Source: Periplaneta americana (Eukaryota > Arthropoda > Insecta > Blattodea > Blattidae). Taken from it: 64,000 nucleotides of DNA. Below the pieces are notes generated by a model that was not told where the DNA came from, did not search any database, and saw only the letters and a list, made by a program, of their open reading frames with translations. The stretch spans positions 174,578,244 to 174,642,243 of the forward strand of contig NC_091128.1 of the NCBI RefSeq assembly GCF_040183065.1. Reading direction: 5' to 3'. The position numbers were made by a program, and so were the translations under genes. Below are positions 34,420-45,454 of this stretch, one piece after another; position 1 is the first letter of the stretch; each line of letters starts with the position of its first letter.

Positions 34420-37300
34420 AATAAGTACGATTTGTGCAAAATCAGCCTGTATAAAGTGCGGGTGGTGTACTGACAATTTGTGTTTCCAACATTTTTTATT
34501 AGCTATCACTGTCGTGCGACATATGTTTCTGGATAAAAACAAATCAGATTGTGGAATACGATGAGTTAAGTAACATGATGACCACATCATCGTTTTCCTT
34601 CTTATGCAGTAATCGCTAGTTGAATGTATGTTTTCTTGCTGCTTGAAGTCTCGTGTTCTGCGCTGTGTATCGCACTTGATAATTGCAGTCGAGTTACGAA
34701 ATTTTAGGATTATTCATATTTTATTATGCTGATTCCAAAAATATAAGTTTCATTTTCATTGTTTTTTACCTCAGGTGAAGGTTTACTTGTTAGAGAAGTT
34801 TCCTTTATCAGAAGGAAGTATTATAGTTTCGACGAAATACCCCACAAAATTAGATGAATATGAACTGTACAGGTCGAATAATTTTCTTTAGTGCGGACAT
34901 CGCTCCAGTTGGTAATCGAAAGTTGGTGGACCTTTACAAACGTAATAATAGCAGACCAATTAACCATTGAACTGCAATATAAATTTAAAAATATATATAT
35001 TTTTCAACTATTGTTTGGGCAAGTTTAAGACAAGTTGTGATCTTTCTTTCTATCTCTGAACGTTGCACAAAATTTCCTGTGGCTTTCCCATGAAGCACGC
35101 AGAATTTTCTTTTCATATATATTTCTTTTTTGTCCTTTATTTAATGTTTTGCAATAACAATAACTTAAATAACATTATATAATTTAATTACAATACTTTT
35201 TTTTTTCGTGCAACTCAGCAGTAGAAACAACCGCGGAGAATTTTAAGAATTCTGCAGACCACCATAAACGATATAAGCTATTGAACTCTTATAATGCACT
35301 TTTAAAAATTAATACTCATAAATCTTAAAATATCATACTCATCCATTGATTAGGTTATTAAAAATTGTCCGTTTTAAATGAAAGAATTGCATTGCATTAT
35401 TTCTTTTCTAAATAACAAATCACTGTACTCCAACCGTTATCCACATCCTTATACTCCGTTCACTCTTAGAATGGGTCCGAACATGAAGAAAACAAATTTG
35501 AACGGCTTGCGGCGAAAAGAAAGTAGCTTTAGTTTCATTAAATGTTGGCAAACTGTAAAAATAATTGTTTAAAAAAATTTTAGTAAACTTGAAATCAAAT
35601 ATATTATGTTTCCCCACATATTTTCCATGTATTATCACATTATTGAAAAAATAATAAATAGAGAAGAACTAATTTTTAAACGTTGGAGCTGTCTCCTTTA
35701 TTGGCCAAATGATATGTAAATTTTTCATGAACTAGGAGATTAAAACAATACCAAATGGTAGTATACAACACGTCAGAATAGCAGAAAATAGAATGTAACT
35801 TGGGTGAAACATTGGATACAACAGCACATCATTTAGTCTCCAGAAAAAAGTGTATTTCTTGACTTGTTCCACATCTTAAAGCTCCGATGCTGATGTAAGA
35901 TCTATGCAATGCAATAAATGAAATGAAGAAATAAAAATACTAAAAATACCTAACTTCTAGTATCGATAGCGATCGATAATTTGTTCGTGTAATTATGGCT
36001 TCTTTAGTTATTACTTCTATGAATAGATGGCGAAGATATGAGTCAGTGCCACCAATAGTTCATAAATATACTCGTATTATGTAATTAAAAAATTTCATCT
36101 CTCTCTAATGATTATAAAAAAAGACTATGTTTTGCGGGAAACCACTGATATTTTCAACTATGAGAATAATTTATTTTTAATCTGCATCATAATTTCCCCC
36201 AACACATTTTTACCGTCCCAAACTTAGTGTCACCTATTGAGAAATAGCGGAACTATTTAAACATTTATCAATTTGTTTCATCTTTAGTTCTGACTTAACC
36301 CGTGGTTACAAAGTTCGTTTACACGATCAAAAAACTGTAGGTCAGACATAGCCTACATATTTGAACGCCAGTGTACAATGCTCCCATCCTTTGGTTTGAG
36401 ACAAGGAGTTACTCCATTTGTTAAACAACAGGATATGTAAACGTTTGGAGTTTCTGCCCTTTTACACCAAACGAAAGAGCATATTTTCTGAACAAGATAT
36501 GCTATAGTCTATATAACTTAAAAAAAAAAAAACTCTTCGATAGTATCCATTCGACAAAACCCAGAACTGTACACACCAGATCAAAAATAAGTAATTATAT
36601 GTTCGTTGCTTCTCTGTGAGTAGAATGCCTTGCGATTACTGGAACATTTTTAATGTTTACATTAGGACACAAGCTAAGAGCGGAGGGAGTATAGATACTT
36701 GGTGTCACAGTTGTTCAAGATAATTTTCATAATTCTCACCAATAATATGGTAGGGATTTCCTTACAGATTACTTACGATTATGTGACTAAAAGTTCTGGG
36801 AAGCTTATGTTGTAATAAATTAACGCAGGTTGCTTTGTCATTGTGGCCAACATTTTGAGGACCAGCAGCGGTCTGCAGGCCATTATCTGAGAAACGCTGG
36901 TATTTCGTTACTGCCAGGTGCTTGTTATGTCACCCGCCTTCGTTTCTGAGTTTGATTCCGTGGTTTGATAGTTGAGTGACCGTCGCCAAGGTTACCATTC
37001 CAGTGGCCTAATCTTAACGATGTCGTTGCCTCGTAAACAACTGAAGAGCTCCTGCCAAGCAGCACGTGCTGTATAGTAAAGTTGCCTCGTTTAATTATTA
37101 GGCAGCGGCATTCCTTTTAAGATTTGTAGGTCTTTATTGCATGCACCGATAATAAAATGAAAATGCGACGTTGTCACGTCTTCTTTGTTGCTGCTATATA
37201 TTAATATAACATGGATATGGGCTAGGCTTAATTGCTCAAATCATGAGTTAATTTGAAGATTATTTATATTATTTAGATTATTTATTTTAAATTAATTATT
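34420..37300. other. About 2.9 kb of AT-rich DNA with nothing recognised
   Basis: No convincing gene, RNA or terminal repeat was recognised. Short open frames (for example 35378-35572 plus and 35420-35638 minus) overlap one another and have no domains. Confidence 0.4.
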
Positions 37301-37311
37301 TAAAGAAATAA

Positions 37312-37676
37312 TTAAATGTTTCTCCATAAGGAAAACCGGAAAGTTTGACTTTTTGTAATAATTCTTTTATTGTTAAGGATTGGCCCTTATTGTAAGAACT
37401 ATATATTTCACGGCGAATGTAATCACACGTAAAACCATCTACTTTATTAAATTTTGTGACTTTGTGTCCACGCTTTTTAGGTGTCTTAGGTCCCTTTTTT
37501 TACAATTTTACTTACAGTATTTCTATTTAATTTAAGAATTTTAGATGTCTCCGAAATTTTTCCTTGACCTAAATTGTTTTTCAGAACATACGTGTGAGCA
37601 TTGCACACAAACCTTTGACACTGCTTACATAATTTTGGTCTAGCTTTTGAATTTGAATTGTTATTTAACTCTGATA

Positions 37677-37731
<55 letters not shown>

Positions 37732-37794
37732 GTCGTTATTGACGTTCATGGGTATCGGTTGCGACACTTCACTCGCTTCCCACGGCCTCCACAT
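37312..37794 (-). pseudogene. N-terminal transposase fragment with helix-turn-helix and poly-Asn
   Basis: Starting from the likely ATG at 37794 the minus strand encodes MWRPWEASEVSQPIP, an Asn run produced by the in-frame (ATT)n tract at 37678-37727, then KARPKLCKQCQRFVCN, and a helix-turn-helix-like ETSKILKLNRNTVSKIV. A one-base change in an A-run near 37500 ends the frame, but the next frame continues with KRGHKVTKFNKVDGFTCDYI and TIKELLQKVKLSGFPYGETF. This order (HTH, then basic KVTKFDKVDGF segment, then FPY) resembles N-termini of IS630/Tc1-related insect transposases. No DDE domain follows, so it is a truncated pseudogene lying downstream of the sulfatase on the same strand. Confidence 0.6.
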
Positions 37795-38026
37795 TTTTAT
37801 TATACACTGAATTGTAATATAATTAATTTTCACTGTGAACTAGAACAAGACACACTGCTAAAATTTGCAACTCCGCGTGGAGTATTGGAGCCGCCTTCAA
37901 AAGACTTGACGACGAAAATGGACAGCGCGACATAATTAAAATTATTGAAACTACAAAGCTTCCGTCCTCTTTGACACCGCTAGCCTACTAATTGAACGAG
38001 GCTACTTGAAGTCCCGGAGCGGCGCT

Positions 38027-38917
38027 TCAGGCAGTCTTGCGCTTGCGCCGTAGCGACGCGGTGAGCGCCACCACCGACAGCGCCGCAGCGGCGGCGTACA
38101 CCAGCTTGTGCAGCGTCGGCGCGCCGTGCGTCGGTGCAGGCGGCAGCGTCGCGACGCCGTCGCTGTCCCCGTCCTTCCAGCTGACCCAGGTGCCGTTCCA
38201 GAGCGCGGGGTCTGCGCCGGGGTCGCCCGGCACGTTGAGGGGCTTCACCATGGTGCGGCGGAAGCGCGCCAGGGACCGCTGCAGGCTGTGCAGCACGAGG
38301 GGCCGCGCCTGCGCCAGGTTCGCAGTCTCGCAGGGGTCGTCCCTGATGTTGAACAGACACGGCGCCTCGCGGGGGCGGCAGGCCGTGGCGTTGCCCTCGG
38401 GTGTGAGCGGGCAGTGCACGGTAGCGCTGCGCCGTAGTGCAGTCGCAATGGCCTCTGTCAGTATTCGCGGGGCCTGCGCCCCCTTGCGGCGGATCTGCAG
38501 CTTGGTGACGAGTCCCGCGATGGCGGCGCCCGCCGGGGAGCGCAGCACGGCGTTCACGTCGTAGCGGGGGGCGTCGCTCCCGGACTCGCCGTACCAGCCG
38601 TCGACGGCGCCCTCCTGCGTGGAGCCCTCGACCAGCTTCCAGTCGCCCCTTCGCAGCGCGGCGTAGTCCTCGACGGGGTCGATGTTGTGCAGCACCTCGG
38701 CGCGGGGCGACGCCCGGTCCTCGAGCAGGGCCGCCCACTGGTCCACCCCGTCGATGTCGCCCAGCTCGCGCACGTCCTGCCCCGCCGCGGACCACAGCGT
38801 GGGCAGCCAGTCCGACATGTGCACCAGCTGCTGCGACACGCGCTGCGGCGAGCGCACCAGGGGGCTCCACAGCGCCGCCACCCCCCGCACGCCGCCCTCC
38901 CACGGGCTCTCCTTCAT
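38027..38917 (-). CDS. Arylsulfatase B-like sulfatase, terminal exon with hydrophobic C-terminus
   Basis: The terminal exon starts after a ttccggcag acceptor with MKESPWEGGVRGVAAL, which continues the family motif LRG-K-WEGGVRG across the intron; Lys and the Gly-rich strand are active-site elements. Further on are HMSDWLPTLWSAAG, IDGVDQWAAL, EVLHNIDPVEDYAALRRGDWKLVEG and APCLFNIRDDPCETANLA, all usual in the C-terminal domain of arylsulfatase B. N-glycosylation sequons occur at NAT and NGT. The last 30 residues hold a hydrophobic stretch (about LVYAAAAALSVVALTASL) followed by RRKRK and a stop. This suggests a membrane anchor or other C-terminal signal rather than the purely soluble lysosomal form; that is inference. 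The exon encodes 296 residues and is about 70% GC, so several long overlapping frames on both strands are shadows. I see no convincing polyadenylation signal close downstream. Confidence 0.92.
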   Translation of the reverse strand: MKESPWEGGVRGVAALWSPLVRSPQRVSQQLVHMSDWLPTLWSAAGQDVRELGDIDGVDQWAALLEDRASPRAEVLHNIDPVEDYAALRRGDWKLVEGSTQEGAVDGWYGESGSDAPRYDVNAVLRSPAGAAIAGLVTKLQIRRKGAQAPRILTEAIATALRRSATVHCPLTPEGNATACRPREAPCLFNIRDDPCETANLAQARPLVLHSLQRSLARFRRTMVKPLNVPGDPGADPALWNGTWVSWKDGDSDGVATLPPAPTHGAPTLHKLVYAAAAALSVVALTASLRRKRKTA

Positions 38918-39234
38918 CTGCCGGAATACAGTGCATGTCACATTATGCGCTTGAATTGATCGTCATTTGAGACAATCCCTGAATTTTGCTTTTTGTCCCC
39001 AAACCCGGCCCCGGAACAATTTTTCCCCTGAAATTATTCAAATCTGCTTTACAGGGAGCTTTACCTGAAAGACTAGATTTGCATAATATATACGTCACTG
39101 TGTACGTTAACAGAAAACCACAATTCCAAGTCATACAGAGATTGTGTGCACTCGATGTGGGTCTCTGGCGTTTCGTCAGCCCACGCGAGTTGTGTGGATA
39201 TAAAGGGAAAAGTTGAGACGGTATCGGGTGGAGT

Positions 39235-39307
39235 TTCTGGGTAGCTCAGTTGGCAGAGCGCTGGTACGTTCAACCAGAGGTCCCGGGATCGATACCCGGC
39301 CCCGGAA
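39235..39307 (+). ncRNA. tRNA-like unit 1 (SINE head or tRNA pseudogene)
   Basis: 73 nt with acceptor TTCTGGG/CCCGGAA (one G-T pair), D arm GCTC/GAGC, anticodon stem CTGGT/ACCAG, and T arm CCGGG/CCCGG around a 7-base loop ATCGATA. The 7-base anticodon loop is ACGTTCA. Position 33 is C rather than T, and the T loop starts ATC instead of TTC, so a working tRNA is doubtful. Confidence 0.65.
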
Positions 39308-39525
39308 CAATTTTTCCCCTGAAATTATTCAAATCTGCTGTACAGGGAGCTTTACCTGAAAAACTAGATTTGCATAATATATACGTCACTGTGTACGTTA
39401 ACAGAAAACCACAATTCCAAGTCATACAGAGATTGTGTGCACTCGATGTGGGTCTCTGGCGTTTCGTCAGCCCACGCGAGTTGTGTGGATATAAAGGGAA
39501 AAGTTGAGACGGTATCGGGTGGAGT

Positions 39526-39598
39526 TTCCGGGTAGCTCAGCTGGCAGAGCGCTGGTACGTTCAACTAGAGGTCCCGGGATCGATACCCGGCCCCGGAA
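39526..39598 (+). ncRNA. tRNA-like unit 2 (SINE head or tRNA pseudogene)
   Basis: Same fold 291 bp on. Here the acceptor stem TTCCGGG/CCCGGAA is perfect, while the anticodon stem CTGGT/ACTAG has one G-T pair. The loop is again ACGTTCA. Confidence 0.65.
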
Positions 39599-39778
39599 CA
39601 ATTTTTCCCTTGAACTTATTCAAAATTCGTCAACAAAATGTCCCCGAATTTAATAATTTATCCCTAGCTGTTCCCGGGTTTTCAGTGCCAATTACTATAA
39701 TTTTATGCAAATGCTGTTACATATCTCATTGCCTGGAATACCCATCACAATATAATATATCTATGAAAGTTAGAATTT

Positions 39779-40258
39779 ATAAAACAGTTATATTACCGAA
39801 TCTTCTGTATGGTTGTGAAACTTGGACTCTCACTCTGAGAGAGGAACATAGATTCAGGGTGTTTGAGAATAAGGTGCCTAGGAAAATATTTGGGGCTAAG
39901 CGGGATGAAGTTACAGGAGAATGGAGAAAGTTACACAACACAGAACTGCACGCATTGTATTCTTCACCTGACATAATTAGGAACATTAAATCCAGACGTC
40001 TGAGATGGGCAGGGCATGTAGCACGTATGGGCGCATCCAGAAATGCATATAGAGTGTTAGTTGGGAGACCGGAGGGAAAAAGACCTTTAAGGAGGCCAAG
40101 ACGTAGATGGGAGGATAATATTAAAATGGATTTGAGGGAGGTGGGGTATGATGATAGAGACTGGCTTAATTTTGCACAGGATAGGGACCGATGGCGGGCT
40201 TATGTGAGGGCGGCAATGAACCTTCGGGTTCCTTAAAAGCCATTTGTAAGTAAGTAAG
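39779..40258 (+). mobile_element. LINE family A, short 5'-truncated copy
   Basis: It begins at gttagaatttataaaacag and ends with (TAAG)n, flanked by tatgaaa at 39772-39778 and 40259-40265. The frame from [20 protein letters not shown] to AAMNLRVP is open, and a 208-codon frame starting at 39610 is only an accidental fusion with upstream DNA. It lies in the last sulfatase intron, opposite in strand to the gene. Confidence 0.88.
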
Positions 40259-40265
40259 TATGAAA

Positions 40266-41404
40266 TATATGTAGCTGACAACAAATTGAAGAGAAAGTCC
40301 ATTATTTTTCTTAAAATATAGATGGACTTGACCGGGAAGAAATAATTTGTATCATGAAATTTCTTCCTTGAAGAAATATGTGACTTCAGAGAAAATATAT
40401 TAAAAAAAAAAAGTGGAATGAAGAAAATATCACTCCTCAGAAAAAGGTGTTTGAAATTTTTTGGCAAAAGAGAAGCCTCGAAATATAATTTTTAGTAGTC
40501 TAAGCTGTTTTTCATTATGTGTATTTAACTTTCCATATTCTAAGTTTGTACTCTTATATTATGTACAGATACGGAAATAAAATTTTTCCACGATTGTGTG
40601 TTTTCTCGTTACTGAATTCAGAGTTGCCAACCTACATAAGTATGTTGAAATATTACAAATAACTGCTCTAGTCTTCTAATCAAAACCACTGTCTTCTATG
40701 TATGCTATAGTGCCTGTAAAATTCATACGCAAAAGACAGTGTTAATTAATATACATTATACGAAACAAATCACTGCATTTGAAATGTACTGAACTTTATT
40801 TAAACAAGTGAAGAGCTTGGTGGAAGAAGGACTTATCTCTTCCATCAAAATTAGGTTTTTTGCAATGTATAATAGTAGGCAGCATCTAGTGTTTACGTTC
40901 ACGAGTTTTTTGTTGCGGGATATTCCTAACCTTGTTATTTTTTTACTGAAGAAGAGGAACATACTCACGGCTTACCTTCTTGGTGGAAGAAAAGTACTTT
41001 TTTTCTCAAAAGTTTAAAAACGTGGGATATGCCCTTCTTCTATCAAGCCCTTCAATTCAAACTTCACTTAAGAAAAAGAAATAAAAATTATTCCAATTGA
41101 ACACAAAATATTACAAGTGCCTGAATCAATTTTACTCCTTCAAATTGAAGTTGAAGATGAAGTTTGTACGTTGGTCAGACTGTTAACATCAGTGAGTTGT
41201 TCATAGTGTAACGTACGTAGGCCTATATATGTTAAGATTTTTTTTTAAATATTATTTTCAAAATACACTATCGTTGAAAAAAATATTGTACAAAAGACGT
41301 TTGTGAGGTGCATTACAAAATCTCGGAAATTGAAAAACACGCTGTGCTTGTTTTTCAAACTTTTCCTCCGTTTTGTAAAAGCACTTCCCAACCTTGTATC
41401 GTAA
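40266..41404. other. Intronic AT-rich DNA, nothing recognised
   Basis: Part of the last sulfatase intron; no other feature seen. Confidence 0.4.
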
Positions 41405-42198
41405 TAGGTTCGTTCCAACAGCAGTCAGGAACCGTCCGTAACCATCGTGAGCATGCGCAGTACAGAAAAAGCGTTCCAACACAATCCGAACCAGTCCTGA
41501 ACCGGAAACATGTACTGCAGTCGGGCGTTCCAACAAGCTTTTGACACGGGTTCGGAACGGTCAGAAGTAGTCCGCGGATTGAGGCATGTACGGAAGAGTA
41601 CGCGAGACGCGCATGCGCATAAGCTCACCAACGTCTCCTGGATACTGAAGAAAGACATGATCGACTGTTCTCATCAATGAGGTTAAGATGAAAAGTGACA
41701 GTACAGACGAATAATAAAACTAGAGATTTAATTTAAATTTTCGCCAAAAAGAAAGGGAATGGAAATTATTTGAGTAATGAAACAGTTAATTACAATTTCA
41801 ACATGCAGCTTTGATTAAAAGTATAATAAATAACGTACATAAATTAATAATTAAAAAAAGAACTATTTTTAGATGAGAGTCCCCCAGTACACGACATTGA
41901 ATTATCGGAATTCTTGCCTTCCATATTTTTTTGTCATCTTTTTATAGAAAATGATCGAAATTCTATTTTCTGCAATTAGAATTAGCTGCGAAACGATAAT
42001 AATAACCATCCCGTTCTTAGCAAAGATGATCACAGTTATAGCATCTCTGGATTTAGTACATAACGATCCGCGAAAGCGTTCCAACAGCGTCCAGTCCAGT
42101 TTCAATCCCATAGCAGATGCTCAAGTAGCGCATGCGCATAAGATGGTACAGGAACCGTACATGAACTGATCCATGAACCGCTTGTTGGAACGAACCTA
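41405..42198. mobile_element. 794-bp inverted-repeat element with TAGGTTCGTTCC ends
   Basis: TAGGTTCGTTCCAACA at the left pairs with TGTTGGAACGAACCTA at the right, and further in caggaaccgt and gcatgcgca are inverted as well. If the ends are GGTTCG...CGAACC, the flanks are TA on both sides. No transposase. It lies in the last sulfatase intron. Confidence 0.75.
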
Positions 42199-42226
42199 AT
42201 ATATTATTGGAGCTCCCTTACTCTGC

Positions 42227-42605
42227 GCATCCTGCCTAAGGTTTTTCCGTGGTTTTCCTAAGGCGCTAAGACAAATGTCGGGATGAGCCCTAAAAGAAAT
42301 GGGCCACGGACCTGCACTCATATCCCCATGAATCTCCCTAATTAACTCTAAATTAATTAACAATTACATCTCTCCCCCCTCTTCGCAATTGAGCCATCAT
42401 ATAGCCAAATGGCTGGTCTCGAAATTGAGACAAATCAACAAGGATCATGACAACAATCACCTCCTACATAATAGCCAAATTGGCTAGTCTCTTATATGAG
42501 ACAACTCATCCTGCCTAAGGTATTCCGTGGTTTTCCTCAAGCGTAAGACAAATGTCGGGATGAGCCCTATAAGAAATGGGCCACGGACCTATATGCCCTT
42601 CCCCA
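42227..42605. repeat. Pair of direct repeats of about 95 bp, 280 bp apart
   Basis: catcctgcctaagg, then gtggttttcct and gacaaatgtcgggatgagcc and aaatgggccacggacct occur at about 42227-42331 and 42506-42592. Between them agccaaatggctggtctcg and agccaaattggctagtctc form another pair. This looks like a composite of duplicated dispersed repeat fragments. Confidence 0.7.
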
Positions 42606-43930
42606 TATATATTTCTATTTATTATAAACGACGTATGCCCTAGTTCAGAACCTATAAATTGTCTATTAAATATACGAGGTCACTCAATTAGTCGCAAATT
42701 GAAAGGACAGGGACCTCTCAAATTACAGATTTAGATTTCACGGCGCTTCTTCCGACGGCCTTCACATGCTTTGTCATCGAACAACAGATGACAGCGTCTT
42801 GCCATCCTAACGGCAAACATCAGCCGGCTCTTCCTCTTCCCGTTCCGTGATCACTTGATCAAATCTCAGTCCCCCTCGCGTATGTGGTACCTAAGAGGTT
42901 ACGACCAATTTCGGCTTCCCCTTCAAAATTTTCTAGAGTTCCTTCAGTGGAGCAGCGTAACCCGGAGTGAGACTAGTGGCCAACAGGCTTGGAGCTCACA
43001 TATTTAGTTTTGTACAGCCCCCAACCCCTTGCAAGGACGCGTTTTGCGTACCTTTTAAAATTTTTCCTCCCAATTCTCTTTCGATTTTTCGATTTTACTC
43101 TGCGCATGTGCAGTAAACAAGAGCCTGTATATAGAAGCAACTTGTGGACAGTCGTCGAAATTGTGGACTCCCATCAAGATTCGCTCCAAATTTTAATTCC
43201 GTATCTGTCTATTATATACGCCTATTTCTCAGAAGTAATATTTTTTACTTAATGTGTTTTGCTTGTAAACTGACGAAATGATAGCCGCCAACAATCTTCT
43301 TCGGCGTTGTAACTTATTATTGGTCCTGGTCAAAACACCATAATTATTTACCGTCAAGTCGAAGTTTACCGTTTACCACAGTACAGTGCATATATCCACT
43401 GTTTTTTTCTTCCGTCTCGCCTACAAACTTCTAGCGATTTGTGTTGTGAGGTCTGCAAAAATAGCAAAGATGTGATCGTACTAAAATATCCTTTAAACAT
43501 TTATAGGTTTATCAACATCTTTTCCTACTGTTTCCTGCAACGGTTATTCACTAGTAAAATGTCTTGCTTTTCTTTTTATAAATTAATTCATTACTGTACT
43601 TTTATAAAATGTTATGTAAATTATGCTGTAATTTGGCTTTCTTCGTTGGCTTAAATCATATCGTTAGCAGATAAATCACACTTCACTGAAAATGCCTTAC
43701 GTAAACAACTCTCATTTGCCCGCACCTGTTCCTGATCACCTGGCCATTAAACACAACGGCTTGTGTGGTGAAAGGTGAGCCTGGTCGTGCTGGTTGTTGT
43801 TATGTAGCCCCCGCTAATTCTTTATTGCACGTTAACTTTCATTTGCATGCTGTAATACGCTGTGTAACATTTTCCAGCCGTTACTGAACATAACTTTGGG
43901 GGCATTTTCAAAGGTTAAGAGGCGCAGCAG
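42606..43930. other. Intronic DNA, nothing recognised
   Basis: Remainder of the last sulfatase intron. The open frame at 42989-43252 has no recognisable domain. Confidence 0.4.
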
Positions 43931-43936
43931 ACTCAC

Positions 43937-44094
43937 CCCTCTGAGAGGGAAGTTGGAGCCCCGGTTGGAATGGATGCCGAAGGTGGGCGCGCCGTTGTCC
44001 GACAGGAAGAGCACCACGGAGTTGTTGAGCATGCCGCGCGCACTGAGCGCCGTCATCACCTCGCCCACCGACTGGTCCAGCTTCGACACCATCG
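43937..44094 (-). CDS. Arylsulfatase B-like sulfatase, third visible exon
   Basis: This is a 158-nt exon between a gtgcacag acceptor and an AGAGGG|gtgagt donor, phase 1 in and 0 out. It encodes [37 protein letters not shown] and [14 protein letters not shown] carries the second Asp-Asn pair that binds the active-site calcium in sulfatases (family knowledge). The join to the previous exon gives [11 protein letters not shown] with no gap relative to the family. It has one possible N-glycosylation site (NNS). Other open frames over this exon are shadows. Confidence 0.93.
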
Positions 44095-44204
44095 CTGTGC
44101 ACAGACAAGCGAGTTCAGCAGTCTGAAACGTCTACAGTTTACATCTGGCAGCTGAAACTTGATTGATTTTACAATGCAATAGCAGTAGGAGAAGAATACG
44201 AGAT

Positions 44205-45425
44205 GACGAGAGACAAGTGGGAAGAGGAGAAAAGACAAAGACGACGATTAGAAGCGAAGTAATAGGAAGGAGAAATGGGTGAGGAAAGAAAAAAGAGAAA
44301 GAGGAAGAAAAACTGAAGATGGACAACAGAAACGGAAAGAAGAGACGTGGGATAGAGTATAGAAGAAGATAAGAAGGAAGAAGAAAAGAGACGAGGGAAC
44401 CAGCGGAAGGGGAAGGAGAGGAGGGAGAGGAGGGTGAGGATGAGGATGAAGAGGGTGAGAAGGAGGAAGAGGAGAAAGGTGAGGTGGTAGAGGAAGACGA
44501 GGGTAAGGAGGAGGAAGGTGATGGGGAGATAGAGGAAGGGGAAGGTGAGGAGGAGGAAGAGGAGGGTGAGAAGGAAGAAGAGGATGAGGAGAAAAAGGAT
44601 GAGGAAGAGGATTAAGAAAGTGAGGAGGTAGAGGAAGAGGAAGACGAGGGTGAGGAAGAGGAGAATGAGGAGGTAGAGGAGAGTGAGGAGGAAAAGGAGG
44701 AGGAAGAGGAGGAAGAAGGTGAGGAGGTAGAGGAAGAGGAAGATGAGGGTGAGGAAGAGGAGACTGAGGAGGTAGAGGAGGGTGAGGAGAAAAAGGAGGA
44801 GGAAGAGGAGGAAGAAGGTGAGGAGGTAGAGGAAGAGGAAGATGAGGGTGAGGAAGAGGAGACTGAGGAGGTAGAGGAGGGTGAGGAGAAAAAGGAGGAG
44901 GAAGAGGAGGAAGAAGGTGAGGAGGTAGAGGAAGAGGAAGATGAGGGTGAGGAAGAGGAGACTGAGGAGGTAGAGGAGGGTGAGGAGAAAAAGGAGGAGG
45001 AAGAAGGTGAGGACGTAGAGGAAGAGGAAGATGAGGGTGAGGAAGAGGAGACTGAGGAGGTAGAGGAGGAAAAGAAGGGTGAGGAGGTAGAGGAGGAGAG
45101 TGAGGAGGTAGATGAAGAACAGCAAGTAGAGGAGGTGGAAGAGGATGGTGAGGAGGAGGTAGAAGAGGATGAGGAGGAAGAGGAGAGTGAGGTGGTGGAA
45201 GAGGAGGACTGAGAGGAGAATGACAATAAGAGGAAGGAGAGGAAGAAGTAAGTTTGAAGAAGAGAAAGGAATGTGGAAGAAGAGAAATAAAGGGAAAAGA
45301 AAAAAAGAGGTAGACGAAGAAAAACTTAGCAAGAGGGAGAAAGAATAGTGAAGAAGAAACAGGATTAAGAAAAGTAGAAGAAGAAAAGAAAGAAGAAGAG
45401 AAACAAAAGAAGAAGTAGGAAAATT
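44205..45425 (+). repeat. 1.2-kb polypurine tract in a sulfatase intron
   Basis: The plus strand is nearly all G and A (gaggaagagg type), so the transcribed minus strand is a polypyrimidine RNA. The middle part is a 99-bp tandem repeat (separate entry). It fills most of the 1.36-kb intron between exons 2 and 3. Open frames in it (poly-Leu/Ser in antisense, Glu-rich in sense) result from composition. Confidence 0.95.
44622..45110 (+). repeat. Five-unit 99-bp minisatellite within the polypurine tract
   Basis: Units starting gaggaggtagagg are found at 44622, 44721, 44820 and 44919 (exactly 99 bp apart), and a fifth, gaggacgtag, at 45009 (90 bp). Because 99 is a multiple of three the repeat keeps one frame: on the plus strand it would read EEVEEEEDEGEEEETEEVEE and so on, with a stop on each side and no clear start. 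Confidence 0.92.
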
Positions 45426-45454
45426 ATAAATGAGTAACAAGGACTGTAGGTGAC

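Larger units (their letters stand above)
39004..39625 (+). repeat. Tandem 291-bp repeat, two full units, each with a tRNA-like cloverleaf
   Basis: Units start at 39004, 39295 and 39586 (cccggccccggaacaattt), exactly 291 bp apart; the third is partial. The two full units are nearly identical. Each ends with a sequence that folds as a tRNA (see the two tRNA-like features). They lie in the last intron of the sulfatase. The likely origin is tandem duplication of a tRNA-derived SINE. Confidence 0.9.

Noticed and set aside
37980..38960. Alternative long frames on both strands over the terminal sulfatase exon
   Set aside because: They are shadows caused by the high GC content; only the frame 38027-38917 matches the sulfatase family and joins the other exons in phase.
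39235..39307. Functional tRNA gene (would-be anticodon GTT)
   Set aside because: The base before the anticodon is C, not T, and the T loop lacks the TTC start; the unit is part of a 291-bp repeated sequence.
39610..40236. 208-codon frame at the LINE copy
   Set aside because: The first 50 codons are flanking DNA joined by chance to the LINE frame at its 5' truncation point.
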